A DNA stretch of 64,000 nucleotides from Prostheceraeus crozeri. Lineage: Eukaryota > Platyhelminthes > Polycladida > Euryleptidae. Shown here in pieces: positions 24,965 to 34,117 of this stretch; positions within the stretch are counted from its first letter, which is position 1, and each line of letters begins with the position of its first letter. A model generated the notes under the pieces. The model was not told the DNA's origin and ran no database searches. It was given only the letters and a program-made list of their open reading frames with translations. Made by a program: the position numbers and the translations under genes. The DNA is taken from the NCBI GenBank assembly GCA_907163375.1, contig CAJQUW010006815.1, positions 62,001-126,000 of the forward strand, in the 5' to 3' direction.

Positions 24965-26692
24965 TTATTTATGAAATAAGTCAAAGCAGTCACCATTTAT
25001 GCAGAGTCCAGGCTCACCAACACAGCCCAGACATTGATATCGGGACTCCTTCCGCTTGTCTTTTGAACAAATCCGGCATGGCTTTGTTGGATACTTCTTC
25101 CGCTCAGATTCTGGTATTCTTGTCAGTTTGTGAAGGGTTGCTGGGACTGTTTTTGAATCACACGACCGTCTGCCAGAAGAAGTTCCCGGCTTTGCTGGTT
25201 CTGACGGTATTCTTGTGAAGTGTCCAATTGATAACTTGATGAAACTTTTCAGTCTCATGTTGTTACCAGGCTTATGATTGAAACGGACAAATGCATTTAT
25301 CAACATCCTTTGCAGAACATTGAAGCCAACTTTCTTGAACCATGCATGGCTCCGTCGGGTGCAGTCATAGGGAGCTATAAGTTGGTCTATGAGGTCAACA
25401 CCGTTCATCTTCAGATTGTAGTTGCACACGGTAACTGGCTTTTGCACAGCACATCTTTTATTTCCAGGAAGATTTTGAGTCTTTTCAACAAACCCAGCTG
25501 CTTCAACAGTGCTGATCAGGAACACATCTTTCTTGTCTGCATATTTCATGCAGAGAGTCGCTCCTCTTCTCGCGAATTTAGTGCTGCCTCTCTCTACTAC
25601 AGAGCGAGATAACTCCCCGGGAACTCCTCGATTCACCCGTATCGTTCCTCGTATACCAGTGCTTCTAGAGAATAAGTACTCACTCAGTCGAACACTGCAG
25701 TACCAGTTGTCACAGGAAACAACGTGTCCTGTGTCGAGCAAGCCTGCTTTTTCCAACAAGAAGACCACAACTCTTTCACTTTTCGATAGCTCAAACTGCT
25801 CCACGCCAGATTCGTCTTCAACCTTCAAATCAGTAGCGGCACCAACATAGGGATGAAAGTATAGCATATATCCGGACGCGTCTGTGAGAACATAAGACTT
25901 GATTCCAAACCTCGCACGCTTTATGCGAATGAACTGTCTACAGGACAATCGGCCTTTGAAAAGAAGCAAAGTCTCGTCTATCGATAAGTCCTGCTCTGGA
26001 TTCCATTGCTTGCAGATCTCGTGAATACAGTCAATAAATTCTTGAATACGACTCATTTTGTCGTTCAGGATGGCAGCTTCGGGATCACTAAATCGGATGA
26101 ATTTCAAAATCATGAGGTATCGATTTCTCGATAGGCTATTCTGGTGACCGAAATATGGAGTAGACATGAGAAGCTCGGTAGACCAATAATCTCGAAGTTC
26201 AGGCTTTCTAATCAATCCAGTGCAAAAAGTCAAACCGATAAATGTCTTCATCTCGGGAACAGTAACGTCTTTCCAATGCAATTCATTGCCTTCGCCAAGA
26301 TCTTCTTTTGCAATCTCTGCTCTTTTGTTCGTCCACGTCACAAGTAACTCGAATATGTGGTCGCTCAAATACATTGAAACGAAGTCCACTGCCTGCATTT
26401 CATCAGGATTTGTCACTGTAGGAGACCAGCCTTCTTGACTATTGAAGGCGAGGTCAGGTGGACCAGGGTCTGTCTCGGGGGTGACGAATGTCCACTGTGC
26501 TGAGGAGGCACTAACTGGGACGTCGGGAGCGTTGTCGTCAGAATCAGAGTTGTCGGAAGTCTCAGAGTCTTCACTAATCGATGCGTCAGAATGCAGATAG
26601 TCACTTTCACCATCCGTCACATCATCCTCACTATCTTCCGTGAATCCATACTTTCTCACCGGTACGTGATGTCGTTTCGGTCTACCAGCCAT
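24965..26692 (-). CDS. piggyBac transposase (PGBD-type)
   Basis: A 575-residue DDE transposase that cuts and pastes at TTAA. An acidic, Ser/Asp-rich N-terminus (15-60) is followed by the DDE_Tnp_1_7 domain. The catalytic aspartates are recognisable in LSIDETLL (Asp239), VVSCDNWYCS (Asp328) and NGVDLIDQ (Asp433/436). The C-terminus has a cysteine-rich zinc-binding domain starting CRICSKDK, usual for full-length piggyBac proteins and used to bind the element ends. Length is normal for the family and there are no breaks, so the protein may be functional. Confidence 0.93.
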   Translation of the reverse strand: MAGRPKRHHVPVRKYGFTEDSEDDVTDGESDYLHSDASISEDSETSDNSDSDDNAPDVPVSASSAQWTFVTPETDPGPPDLAFNSQEGWSPTVTNPDEMQAVDFVSMYLSDHIFELLVTWTNKRAEIAKEDLGEGNELHWKDVTVPEMKTFIGLTFCTGLIRKPELRDYWSTELLMSTPYFGHQNSLSRNRYLMILKFIRFSDPEAAILNDKMSRIQEFIDCIHEICKQWNPEQDLSIDETLLLFKGRLSCRQFIRIKRARFGIKSYVLTDASGYMLYFHPYVGAATDLKVEDESGVEQFELSKSERVVVFLLEKAGLLDTGHVVSCDNWYCSVRLSEYLFSRSTGIRGTIRVNRGVPGELSRSVVERGSTKFARRGATLCMKYADKKDVFLISTVEAAGFVEKTQNLPGNKRCAVQKPVTVCNYNLKMNGVDLIDQLIAPYDCTRRSHAWFKKVGFNVLQRMLINAFVRFNHKPGNNMRLKSFIKLSIGHFTRIPSEPAKPGTSSGRRSCDSKTVPATLHKLTRIPESERKKYPTKPCRICSKDKRKESRYQCLGCVGEPGLCINGDCFDLFHK

Positions 26693-27030
26693 TGCTTATG
26701 AAAAATGAATCGTTTGATGGAGGCGTGATCGCTCTTCATCATGCAAGCGAGCGTCCAATCATTGCGTCTTTGTTTGAGACACATCAATCGAATAGATAAA
26801 CCTGCAGCCCGCGTCATTATGTGCTGCAATCTAGCAAGTTTTTGTCTCACTGCCTACTTCACACGTACGCGCACGCGCACGTGAAAGATCGATCAACAAC
26901 ACACGATTGAAATGTCATTATGTGTGTTAGAGTCATAAAATATTCCGCAGAATGCGCCAAACTCATTAACGATGCGACTCTACCAGATCCCGAGTCAGCA
27001 GAAACGCAATGTGAAATAAAGTAGATGAAT

Positions 27031-27089
27031 ACGAGATATTCTCGTAGTGGCGCATGATATGGCAAGTCCCTACTACGAGATTATCTCGT
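27031..27089. repeat. Paired subterminal palindromes of the piggyBac element
   Basis: Two 15-bp inverted repeats, ACGAGATATTCTCGT (27031-27045) and ACGAGATTATCTCGT (27075-27089), lie just inside the right end. They are plausible transposase-binding sites. I saw no counterpart at the left end. Confidence 0.5.
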
Positions 27090-27109
27090 GATGGTACTCA
27101 AGGGGTTAA

Positions 27110-28199
27110 TTGTCCGACATCTTCGATGAGGATACACATCTTCCATTTCTAGTTCAGACGGTTCAGATAGTTCCAAATCGATTTCAGATCTGCCCAAATG
27201 AATTTCAGATATGATCCAGATGAATTGGAGATCTCCAGTTGAATTAAAGATCTTTTCCAAGTTGAGCTTGTGACAGATATCTGAAATTCAGCAAGAGAAA
27301 TCTGAAATCCATCTAATGTCTGAAATTCATTTGGAAAGATCTGAAACAGACATGGAAAAGGTGCAGCTGGTACCAAAAGTTAACATACAGGGATGATAGA
27401 GAAGTTTTCGGACTTTGAATATTACATAGTCTTTTCAAACGACTATAAAAAGTCTCCAAAACAAAGGAAAAAACATCAATCACAGAAAAATAAATTTCAA
27501 AATTTTCCAATGGAAAATTTTCCAGCAAATTTTGAAAAATTGGAAAATTTTCCATTTGCATCACTAACTCTACCTAATATATTTACTCTATGGAGATACA
27601 GTCGGAATTTGTTCCAGATGTGACCAAAGATATTTAATATTATAAAGGGCTAGATAGGAAGTAGACGTGTTTTAACCTTGTTTGCGACGAAACCAGTGAA
27701 AATCAGCTGATATTGCATGAATTTGAAAATATTTGTAGGCGAGCAACACAGATTCCTTTTCATTGCCTCTTTTCAGTAATTACAGAAATAAAACGCATTT
27801 TAATAATATATCAAGATATTTTTATAGGCCTATATGTCTAAATACAGCGTCCAAATTGCAATAAATAATAGTCTATTCTACTTTTTCAGATGTTTTGCAA
27901 AACACAGTTGTAAATAAAAGCATCCTGTTGATACAATTCTTTCAATTAGACATTATCGCATCGCATTATTTTATGTCAGTTGTTTATTAGACCTGAAGAG
28001 ATAACATGTTATATAGGAATAGTACAAATGAAAACCAATTGTTTCATTCTTAGATAAAAGCAGAGTGAAGTTCACTTACAATTTACCAAATACATGGCTA
28101 AATGACTTTTCTGAACAGAAAAATGAGCCGCGTCTTTACTTTTGATCATGCAGATTGTTTCTTTGTAATAAGTACGAAGCCTGGCCATGGTTGTGGATG
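27110..28199. other. Spacer with repeat scraps
   Basis: GAAATTCA/AGATCTGA-rich reiterations at 27170-27350; TTTTCCAATTGG-type repeats at 27490-27555; a fragment of the AGGTAGAGT-type repeat end at about 27563-27612. No gene recognised. Confidence 0.4.
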
Positions 28200-28514
28200 T
28201 ATATAGAAAATATATTTATTCCCCAAACAAAATGAGTTTCATGCATCTTTTACAAATGTGAATACAAATTTTTCATGACATAACGTAAAGACTGTCAATT
28301 GGAGAAAAGGAACAGATGACCCGCACATGGGGTATAAGGCCTGGCCCTATTTTTTGCTTACAAGAAAGAAAATATATAATACGAGTACAGAATAATACAA
28401 GAGCACGTGTATATTAGAATATATAATACGGGTATGTACATTATGCATGCACGCATAATTATAAAGCACATAGAAGGATATTTGACCTATTCATGCAGAT
28501 CTATGAACATCATA
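28200..28514 (-). other. 3' untranslated region of the host LINE
   Basis: Minus-strand sequence following the ORF2 stop, with an AATAAATATA word near 28210-28221 that may mark the 3' end. The exact end and any target duplication were not resolved. Confidence 0.4.
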
Positions 28515-30929
28515 TCAAAAGTAATTCATCTTATCTATCATTAGTGATTTTAATTTTTGCTTGAATTCTTTTGTTGTTTTAGCTTTTTTAATGTTGCTCG
28601 GAAAACCATTCCACAAAAATGGTATTCTAAATTTACTACTCTTTTGCTCTAGTGATGTACTAAAATATGGGATTTTAAAGTTTTCACTACGCCTAGTTGA
28701 TTCTTCTAAATGGGTTTTGTAGTATGCTGGCAAGCTGCTATCTTTGTATTTTATTTTATATGCGAGAGTCAGTAGCTCGAATTCATGCATAGTTTCCACA
28801 TTCATATACTGTTCACTTTTGTAAAACGATATATCCAATGACTGTTTTTCCTTGCGGTATATTATCTTGATCAAGGTATTATGTAAACGCTGTAGTTTGT
28901 TAAGTGACCGTTTGTTGCCACTACCATATGCTATTAAGCAGTATTGAATAGAAGGGAGACATAGTTGTTCGTGTAGTACGCGTAATGTTTTTAATGGCAT
29001 GATATCTCTTAGTTTGTATAATGTCGGTATAAATGTTTTCAATTTATTGATTGACGATGAGATATGATTATCAAATTTAAAGTTATTATCGAATTTGATT
29101 CCAAGAAATTTAGTGCTGTCTACTTGAGATAACTTGCAGTTTTCTATTGTCAAATCAAAATGGACATTTTTGGTTTGGAGCTTGGGAGGAATGAACAAAT
29201 ATTCACATTTTCCTAAGTTTAGCTTTAGTCTATTATTTTTCATCCATGCTTGAATTTTGTCCAATGACATTTGGGCTTTTTCTATGGCACATTCAAGAGT
29301 CCCATCACTTACGATTAGATTGGTGTCATCCGCAAACAGACTGAGATCACCACAGACGTCTATATTTTTCATGTCATTAATGTAGATCAAAAATAATAGT
29401 GGTCCTAAAGATGAGCCTTGTGGCACTCCTGTCTTTACCGTTAACACCTTTGATTGTACCTTATTGACGAGGACTTTATGTGGTCTGTCTCTCAGATACG
29501 AAGAAAACCATTCATGTACAAAGCCACGAATCCCTACCCTGTATAATTTTCCTAGCAGTATGTCCATTTGAACAGTGTCAAAAGCCTTCGATATATCGCG
29601 ATTTAATGCTATTGTAAATAAATTATTGGCTTTTGCGTAGTATATTTTATCCGTCATTTTTAAGAGTGCCAAATTTGTAGAGTGATTCTTCCGGAAACCA
29701 TATTGATTCTCAAATAGTATTTGGTTTTTCTCTAAGAAATTAAATACTCGCTTATGGATCATCTTTTCAAAAATTTTTGTTAGATAGCTTAATAGACAGA
29801 TTGGTCTATAATTTGATGGTTTCCTTCTGTCACTTTTTTTATATATTGGTAATACCACCGATTCTTTCAAGCATTCGGGATAGATTCCTCTTTTCACTGA
29901 TTCATTATATACACGGCACAGATGTGAAAAAAATTCTGATGAGCATTGTTTAAATATTTTCAAAGGTAACTTGTCATACGTAGATCTGTTGGCATTCATA
30001 GTACTTATAGTTTCAGTAAGTTCTGTGAGTGTAAAGTCATCAAACTTGAAAGTTTGATTACATCGATCACCGTGTTTTTCATCATATTTTTCGTTAATTG
30101 AGCTGTTTGTCAACTTGTCTGCTACATTGACAAAATGCTCATTCAAAGCGTTTGCAATGTCAACGGGATCATACTTAACATGTTCTTCCGTATGAATTTC
30201 TGCTATGTAATTATCAGTCTTGATTTTACCTCTTATGCTGTTGATATGTTTCCATAATTCCTTTGTGTCTTTTTTTATTGTTAGAAATTTGATGCTATGA
30301 TATTGTCTTTCTTCAGCCCTAGCTATCTTCTTAAAATACTTCATATAATTTTTATAACTTATCTCATCCACCTCAAGTTTTGATTTTTTCCACTTGTAGT
30401 ATAGCCTCATTTTCTTCCTGTGACAGTTTTTTAAATTCTCAGAGAACCATTCCTTTTCTTTAAACATTTTCCTGGAAATGCGTTTTAATGGAAATACAGC
30501 GTCATGCAGCTCTAGTAAATTATTTTGTAAATAGAGGAATTTTTCTGACGGTGCAGTCAATGCAGTGCTGTCTAAATCTATGTCAGTAGTTTTGGTTTTG
30601 AATATTTCTATATTTTCTTTTGTATAAGAACGTATAAATGGTCTTTCCTTGATTGTGTATTTCTTTTGGTTGGCATCAATATGCTGAATAATTAGATATT
30701 GTCCATAATGATCAGTCAAATCAGAACAGATATTACCGGTAAATATATGATTTTTCGGGTCATACAACACCTTATTATGCATAAGTATTTGGTCTATAAT
30801 GGTTTCACTGTCTTTTGCGATGCGAGTAGGTGTACAAATCAAAGGAGAGAAATTGAAGTCAATCATTTGATCGTAGAATTTACTAATGGAAGTGTCTGTT
30901 AGCTTATTGTAGTTTAGGTTGAAGTCACC
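28515..30929 (-). CDS. LINE ORF2, 3' portion: end of endonuclease domain and reverse transcriptase
   Basis: About 800 residues of a CR1/Jockey-type non-LTR retrotransposon. It resumes inside the AP-endonuclease at TGDFNLNYNKL, continues through a linker, then the reverse transcriptase: YRPICLLSYLTKIFEK, GFRKNHST, DISKAFDTV (motif A), GVPQGSSLGPLLF and FADDTN (motif C). A long C-terminal region follows. There is no stop. The frame is continuous with the segment at 51391-51825 once the intervening 20-kb insertion and one target copy are discounted, for a total ORF2 of about 947 residues. This LINE was therefore intact in ORF2 when it was hit. Confidence 0.9.
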   Translation of the reverse strand, partial: GDFNLNYNKLTDTSISKFYDQMIDFNFSPLICTPTRIAKDSETIIDQILMHNKVLYDPKNHIFTGNICSDLTDHYGQYLIIQHIDANQKKYTIKERPFIRSYTKENIEIFKTKTTDIDLDSTALTAPSEKFLYLQNNLLELHDAVFPLKRISRKMFKEKEWFSENLKNCHRKKMRLYYKWKKSKLEVDEISYKNYMKYFKKIARAEERQYHSIKFLTIKKDTKELWKHINSIRGKIKTDNYIAEIHTEEHVKYDPVDIANALNEHFVNVADKLTNSSINEKYDEKHGDRCNQTFKFDDFTLTELTETISTMNANRSTYDKLPLKIFKQCSSEFFSHLCRVYNESVKRGIYPECLKESVVLPIYKKSDRRKPSNYRPICLLSYLTKIFEKMIHKRVFNFLEKNQILFENQYGFRKNHSTNLALLKMTDKIYYAKANNLFTIALNRDISKAFDTVQMDILLGKLYRVGIRGFVHEWFSSYLRDRPHKVLVNKVQSKVLTVKTGVPQGSSLGPLLFLIYINDMKNIDVCGDLSLFADDTNLIVSDGTLECAIEKAQMSLDKIQAWMKNNRLKLNLGKCEYLFIPPKLQTKNVHFDLTIENCKLSQVDSTKFLGIKFDNNFKFDNHISSSINKLKTFIPTLYKLRDIMPLKTLRVLHEQLCLPSIQYCLIAYGSGNKRSLNKLQRLHNTLIKIIYRKEKQSLDISFYKSEQYMNVETMHEFELLTLAYKIKYKDSSLPAYYKTHLEESTRRSENFKIPYFSTSLEQKSSKFRIPFLWNGFPSNIKKAKTTKEFKQKLKSLMIDKMNYF
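30924..30929. repeat. Left 6-bp target duplication of the Polinton-like element
   Basis: GTCACC immediately outside the left end; an identical copy lies immediately outside the right end at 51391-51396. Six-base duplications are characteristic of Polintons. Confidence 0.92.
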
Positions 30930-31830
30930 AGTAATGGGAAGAAGACCGTTCCAGGACACCATAAAATCAAAAAAAATAGTATCTTTAAAAACGACATAAA
31001 TTCATGAATTTAGACCCTTTTTCAGGTTTTTAAGACCTAAATTCATGAATTTGTTCATTCAAAAAGTACCATTTTTTTCAAAAATGGTACTTTTAAAAAC
31101 GACATAAATTCATGAATTTAGGTCTTAAAAACCTGAAAAAGGGTCTAAATTCATGAATTTATGTCGTTTTTAAAAGTACCCAATTTTCAAATTTTTCAAA
31201 ATCTCAAATTTGAGAATTACAATTTTTACCTTGAAAATCATGACCGTTCCAGGACACCGAAAAATCAGAAAAGTTAAGAATCTCAAATTTGTGAATTACA
31301 ATTTTCACCGCTTAAATCATGACCGTTCCAGGACACCGAAAATCATAAAAGTTAAGAATCTCAAATTTGTGAATTACAATTTTCACCCTCAAAATCATGA
31401 CCGTTCTAGGACACTAAAAATCAGAAAAGTTAAGAATCTCAAATTTGTGAATTACAATTTTTACCTTGAAAATCATGACCGTTCTAGGACACCGAAAACC
31501 CGGACACCGAAAAAATCATAAAAGTTAAGAATTTCAAATTCATGAGTTTAGACGTTTTTCAGGTTTTTAAAATATATCATGTGATTTGCGGGACATCTGA
31601 GATGTCTTCCAGGGCTTCGCCGTTAAAAATATTTCTTTAAAAATGGAAGAAACAAAAGTGGAAGGAACTTCAGAAATGGATGAAACCGCAAGAATATATC
31701 CTTCATTATCATATGAAATGGATATTGCAAAACACAAAGATAGAGTACGTTATATGAAAGATAAGGAATCGCAATTATTACTTAGATTAGAACATTATAA
31801 TAAATTAAGAAAGAGATGGTCTAATGCTTT
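30930..31830. repeat. Left terminal inverted repeat
   Basis: It matches the inverse of 50490-51390. The outer ~260 bp form large nested palindromes with GGTACC-bearing cores (about 30985-31185). Then comes an ~84-bp tandem array (31210-31540) and the start of a membrane-protein gene, also present in the right repeat. Similarity is near-perfect at the outer end and falls off within the gene. Confidence 0.85.
31210..31540. repeat. Left TIR ~84-bp tandem array
   Basis: About four copies of a unit containing ATCATGACCGTTCCAGGACA and AAGTTAAGAATCTCAAATTT. The word CCGTTC[CT]AGGACACC also forms part of the outermost TIR bases (30945-30961), so the array reiterates the element's own terminus. The array is matched inverted at 50800-51110. 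Confidence 0.8.
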
Positions 31831-31921
31831 AATAATTGTCATTTCATCTGGCGTTCTTACAATTCCAGTAGTTGCTACTGCTTTAACTCGATACAAAATG
31901 AAAACACATTTCCATCTTTGA
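31643..31921 (+). pseudogene. Shortened copy of the TIR-borne membrane protein
   Basis: Ninety-two residues starting MEETKVEGTSEM. The N-terminal 60 residues match the protein at 49995-50684, but the copy then jumps to the second hydrophobic stretch and ends in unrelated residues. An internal deletion and truncation relative to the right-end copy are evident. It may be non-functional. Confidence 0.7.
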
Positions 31922-31954
31922 AATATTTTATTCACATCACAGACAAGTACTATG

Positions 31955-32310
31955 TACAAGTAGCATCGTTTACAACGAATAAAATATGTTGACTAGAAAA
32001 TGTGTTATGACATGATACAATTGTTTCTGTATGAGTAAAATAAAGTAAGGCTCATAGAACTATAAAACCAATGAGGACAAGTAGCATCGTTTACAACGAA
32101 TAAAATATGTTGACTAGAAAATGTGTTATGACATGATACAATTGTTTCTCGTAAATTGAAATAAGGGAAGGGTCATAGTACTATAAAACCAATGAGGACA
32201 AGTAGCATCGTTTACAACGAATAAAATATGTTGACTAGAAAATGTGTTATGACATGATACATTTGTTTCTCGTAAATAGAAATAAGGTAATACTCATAGT
32301 ACTATTATCC
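31955..32310. repeat. 121-bp tandem repeat, about three copies
   Basis: The word TAGCATCGTTTACAACGAAT recurs at 31961, 32082 and 32203, each starting a unit with TATGTTGACTAGAAAATGTG. It lies between the left TIR gene and the minus-strand gene at 32331-32921. Confidence 0.85.
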
Positions 32311-32330
32311 ATTGCGAGTAGCTTACCGTT

Positions 32331-32921
32331 TCAATTGATTGAGTTTAGTATTTCATCAAGGGTTGGGCGCTGTCTCCCATGGCGAAGATACGAGTCAATA
32401 ATAGCGAAGTTCCTTTTGAAAAATGATATAGATTCCGTCGAGTTCTTAATAAACGGAAATCGTAAATATAGTTTATAAAATTTTCTTAAAAAGATGCTAT
32501 AGCCTCTCGAATAACCTAATTGTTTACAAACATGGCCACTTCCCCGGATTGTAGTCAAAGCTCTTCCTTTTAACAACGATAACTTCACAGTATTGTTCAC
32601 CGAAATGTCTTCTTCTCTTCTTAAATGTGCTAAATAATTAGTTAGCTCTGATGCCAAGATGTCTCTTTGAATTTCTTCTTCAAAATTATCGTTTGAACTG
32701 ATATTGATGGCGTTATCTTGCAATGTGTCTTCAAATCGATTTATCACTAAAAATTCTCTGAATGTTTTTGATGCGTGGATGTCTTCTTCTTCCCTTGGTT
32801 TAAGATATTTCTCCTGAAATTCTGTTAGCATCTCAATACACTTCTTCCGTTGATCTTCGTTCACAATAGTGTCTGAAATTTTTCTTTTCAAATCGGCAAA
32901 GGCGATGCTTGAACGTGCCAT
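32331..32921 (-). CDS. Unknown protein, 196 residues
   Basis: Open frame starting MARSSIAFADLKRK. Charged, mostly helical-looking N-terminal half; basic and aromatic C-terminal half (LRKFYKLYLRFPFIK and RHGRQRPTLDE). No domain recognised. It is less AT-rich than the other element genes, so it may be a later acquisition. It lies between two tandem-repeat blocks and reads away from the protease. Confidence 0.5.
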   Translation of the reverse strand: MARSSIAFADLKRKISDTIVNEDQRKKCIEMLTEFQEKYLKPREEEDIHASKTFREFLVINRFEDTLQDNAINISSNDNFEEEIQRDILASELTNYLAHLRREEDISVNNTVKLSLLKGRALTTIRGSGHVCKQLGYSRGYSIFLRKFYKLYLRFPFIKNSTESISFFKRNFAIIDSYLRHGRQRPTLDEILNSIN

Positions 32922-33314
32922 TTTCGTTAAAACGTAGTGAATTAATTATGATAAAAAATAAAATTGTTGAAAGTCGCTGATGAAATTGACCAAAATAGAT
33001 AAAGGTCACAGATGATTCGTAAGCAGTCACAGTCTCGTAGAACGCTCGCAGAATGAATACACGCAGTAATACGTGGAATAATGGCAGCAGCTGTTCAAGT
33101 GAAAAGTTGAGTTATGCGGGTCACAAAGAATTCTCTCATACTGAATAGCTTAAACTGCTAGCAGCTGTTCATGTTGAGAAATTTGGTAACAGATGTTGCT
33201 AATGTCTTAATACAGATAAAACAATCAATATTCTCTTAACAAGAGTTCATAAGAATAAAATGCAACAATGTAACGTTTAAATTTAGATTAAATTAAATAA
33301 TTTCAAAATCGAAT

Positions 33315-33620
33315 AAGTAGTAAGGAAAGACATCATTAGAGAACAGTTTTAAATCAATACCCCCTCCCTTCTGACTAAGTAGCAAGGAAAGTCATCATTG
33401 TGGAACAGTTTTAAATCAATACCCCCTCCCTTCTGACTAAGTAGTAAAGAAGGACATCATTAGAGACCAGTTTTAAATCAATACCCCCTTCTGACTAAGT
33501 AGTAAGGAAAGACATCATTAGAGAACAGTTTTAAATCAATACCCCCTTCTGACTAAGTAGTAAGGAAAGACATCATTAGAGAACAGTTTTAAATCAATAC
33601 CCCCCCCCTCCTTCTGACTT
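33315..33620. repeat. 58/62-bp tandem repeat, five copies
   Basis: Units begin AAGTAGTAAGGAAAGACATC and contain TTTTAAATCAATACCCCC. Starts at 33315, 33377, 33439, 33497 and 33555 give spacings of 62, 62, 58 and 58 bp. The 4-bp difference is a CTCC-type duplication in the C-tract. The array sits just before the protease gene. Confidence 0.9.
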
Positions 33621-33654
33621 CTAGGGGTCCCTTAAGAATTTTTTTTATTATAAA

Positions 33655-34083
33655 ATGAGCAACATAAATGAGTTTTTTAAATTATATGGAACGCAAACTA
33701 CGACAAACTTCGACCTAAAGAAAATCGCAAATGAATTAGGAATAAAGAATTTTCATGTTCTAATGAGAAACGAATTACAATTCCTAAAAAATAGGCCAAC
33801 AATAACTGTAAATTTCATAACGAATCTTCACACTTCAGACCAAAACGGCGTACATTGGTCAGCAGGTATCTTTAGTAAAAACGGAGATAATTATTATTTT
33901 GACTCATACGGGCTTCCACCTACAAATGAAGTAAAAGAATTACTTGGAACGGGAACATACAATACGTTTCAAATTCAAACACCAGGCACTACCTATTGTG
34001 GACAATTATGTTTATACGTTTTGTACAAATTACAAAAAGGAGTACCATTTCTAGATATTATGTTAGAGTTAAACAATCTATAA
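33655..34083 (+). CDS. Adenain-like cysteine protease
   Basis: A 142-residue maturation protease of the adenovirus endopeptidase type. The catalytic set is visible with family spacing: His67 in GVHWSA, Asp83 in YYFDSYG, and Gln108 seven residues before Cys115 in TYCGQLCLYVLYK. In adenovirus the oxyanion Gln and nucleophile Cys are likewise seven apart. It is shorter than adenovirus adenain (~200 residues). It presumably processes virion proteins such as those encoded just to the right. The frame is open and starts at an ATG following a T-rich leader. Confidence 0.88.
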   Translation: MSNINEFFKLYGTQTTTNFDLKKIANELGIKNFHVLMRNELQFLKNRPTITVNFITNLHTSDQNGVHWSAGIFSKNGDNYYFDSYGLPPTNEVKELLGTGTYNTFQIQTPGTTYCGQLCLYVLYKLQKGVPFLDIMLELNNL

Positions 34084-34117
34084 CTCAAGCGAAGCTAGCT
34101 AAAGCGCCACCTAAAGG

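Larger units (their letters stand above)
24830..27105 (-). mobile_element. piggyBac-family DNA transposon, apparently complete
   Basis: A 2,276-bp element between two TTAA target copies (24826-24829 and 27106-27109). The ends share a perfect 14-bp inverted repeat, CCCCTTGAGTACCA. Inside is one long transposase frame without stops. TTAA targeting and the transposase family agree, so the boundaries are reliable. Confidence 0.93.

Noticed and set aside
30962..31000. The N-terminal residues and start codon of the displayed LINE ORF at 30962
   Set aside because: They lie in the Polinton TIR (right of 30929); the true LINE frame continues from 51391-51825.
31210..31521. Repetitive ORFs over the TIR tandem arrays (also 50790-51110)
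   Set aside because: An ~84-bp repeat is divisible by three, so an open frame follows automatically; no evidence of a protein.
33315..33620. CRISPR array
   Set aside because: The units are contiguous tandem repeats with no unique spacers, in a eukaryotic transposon.
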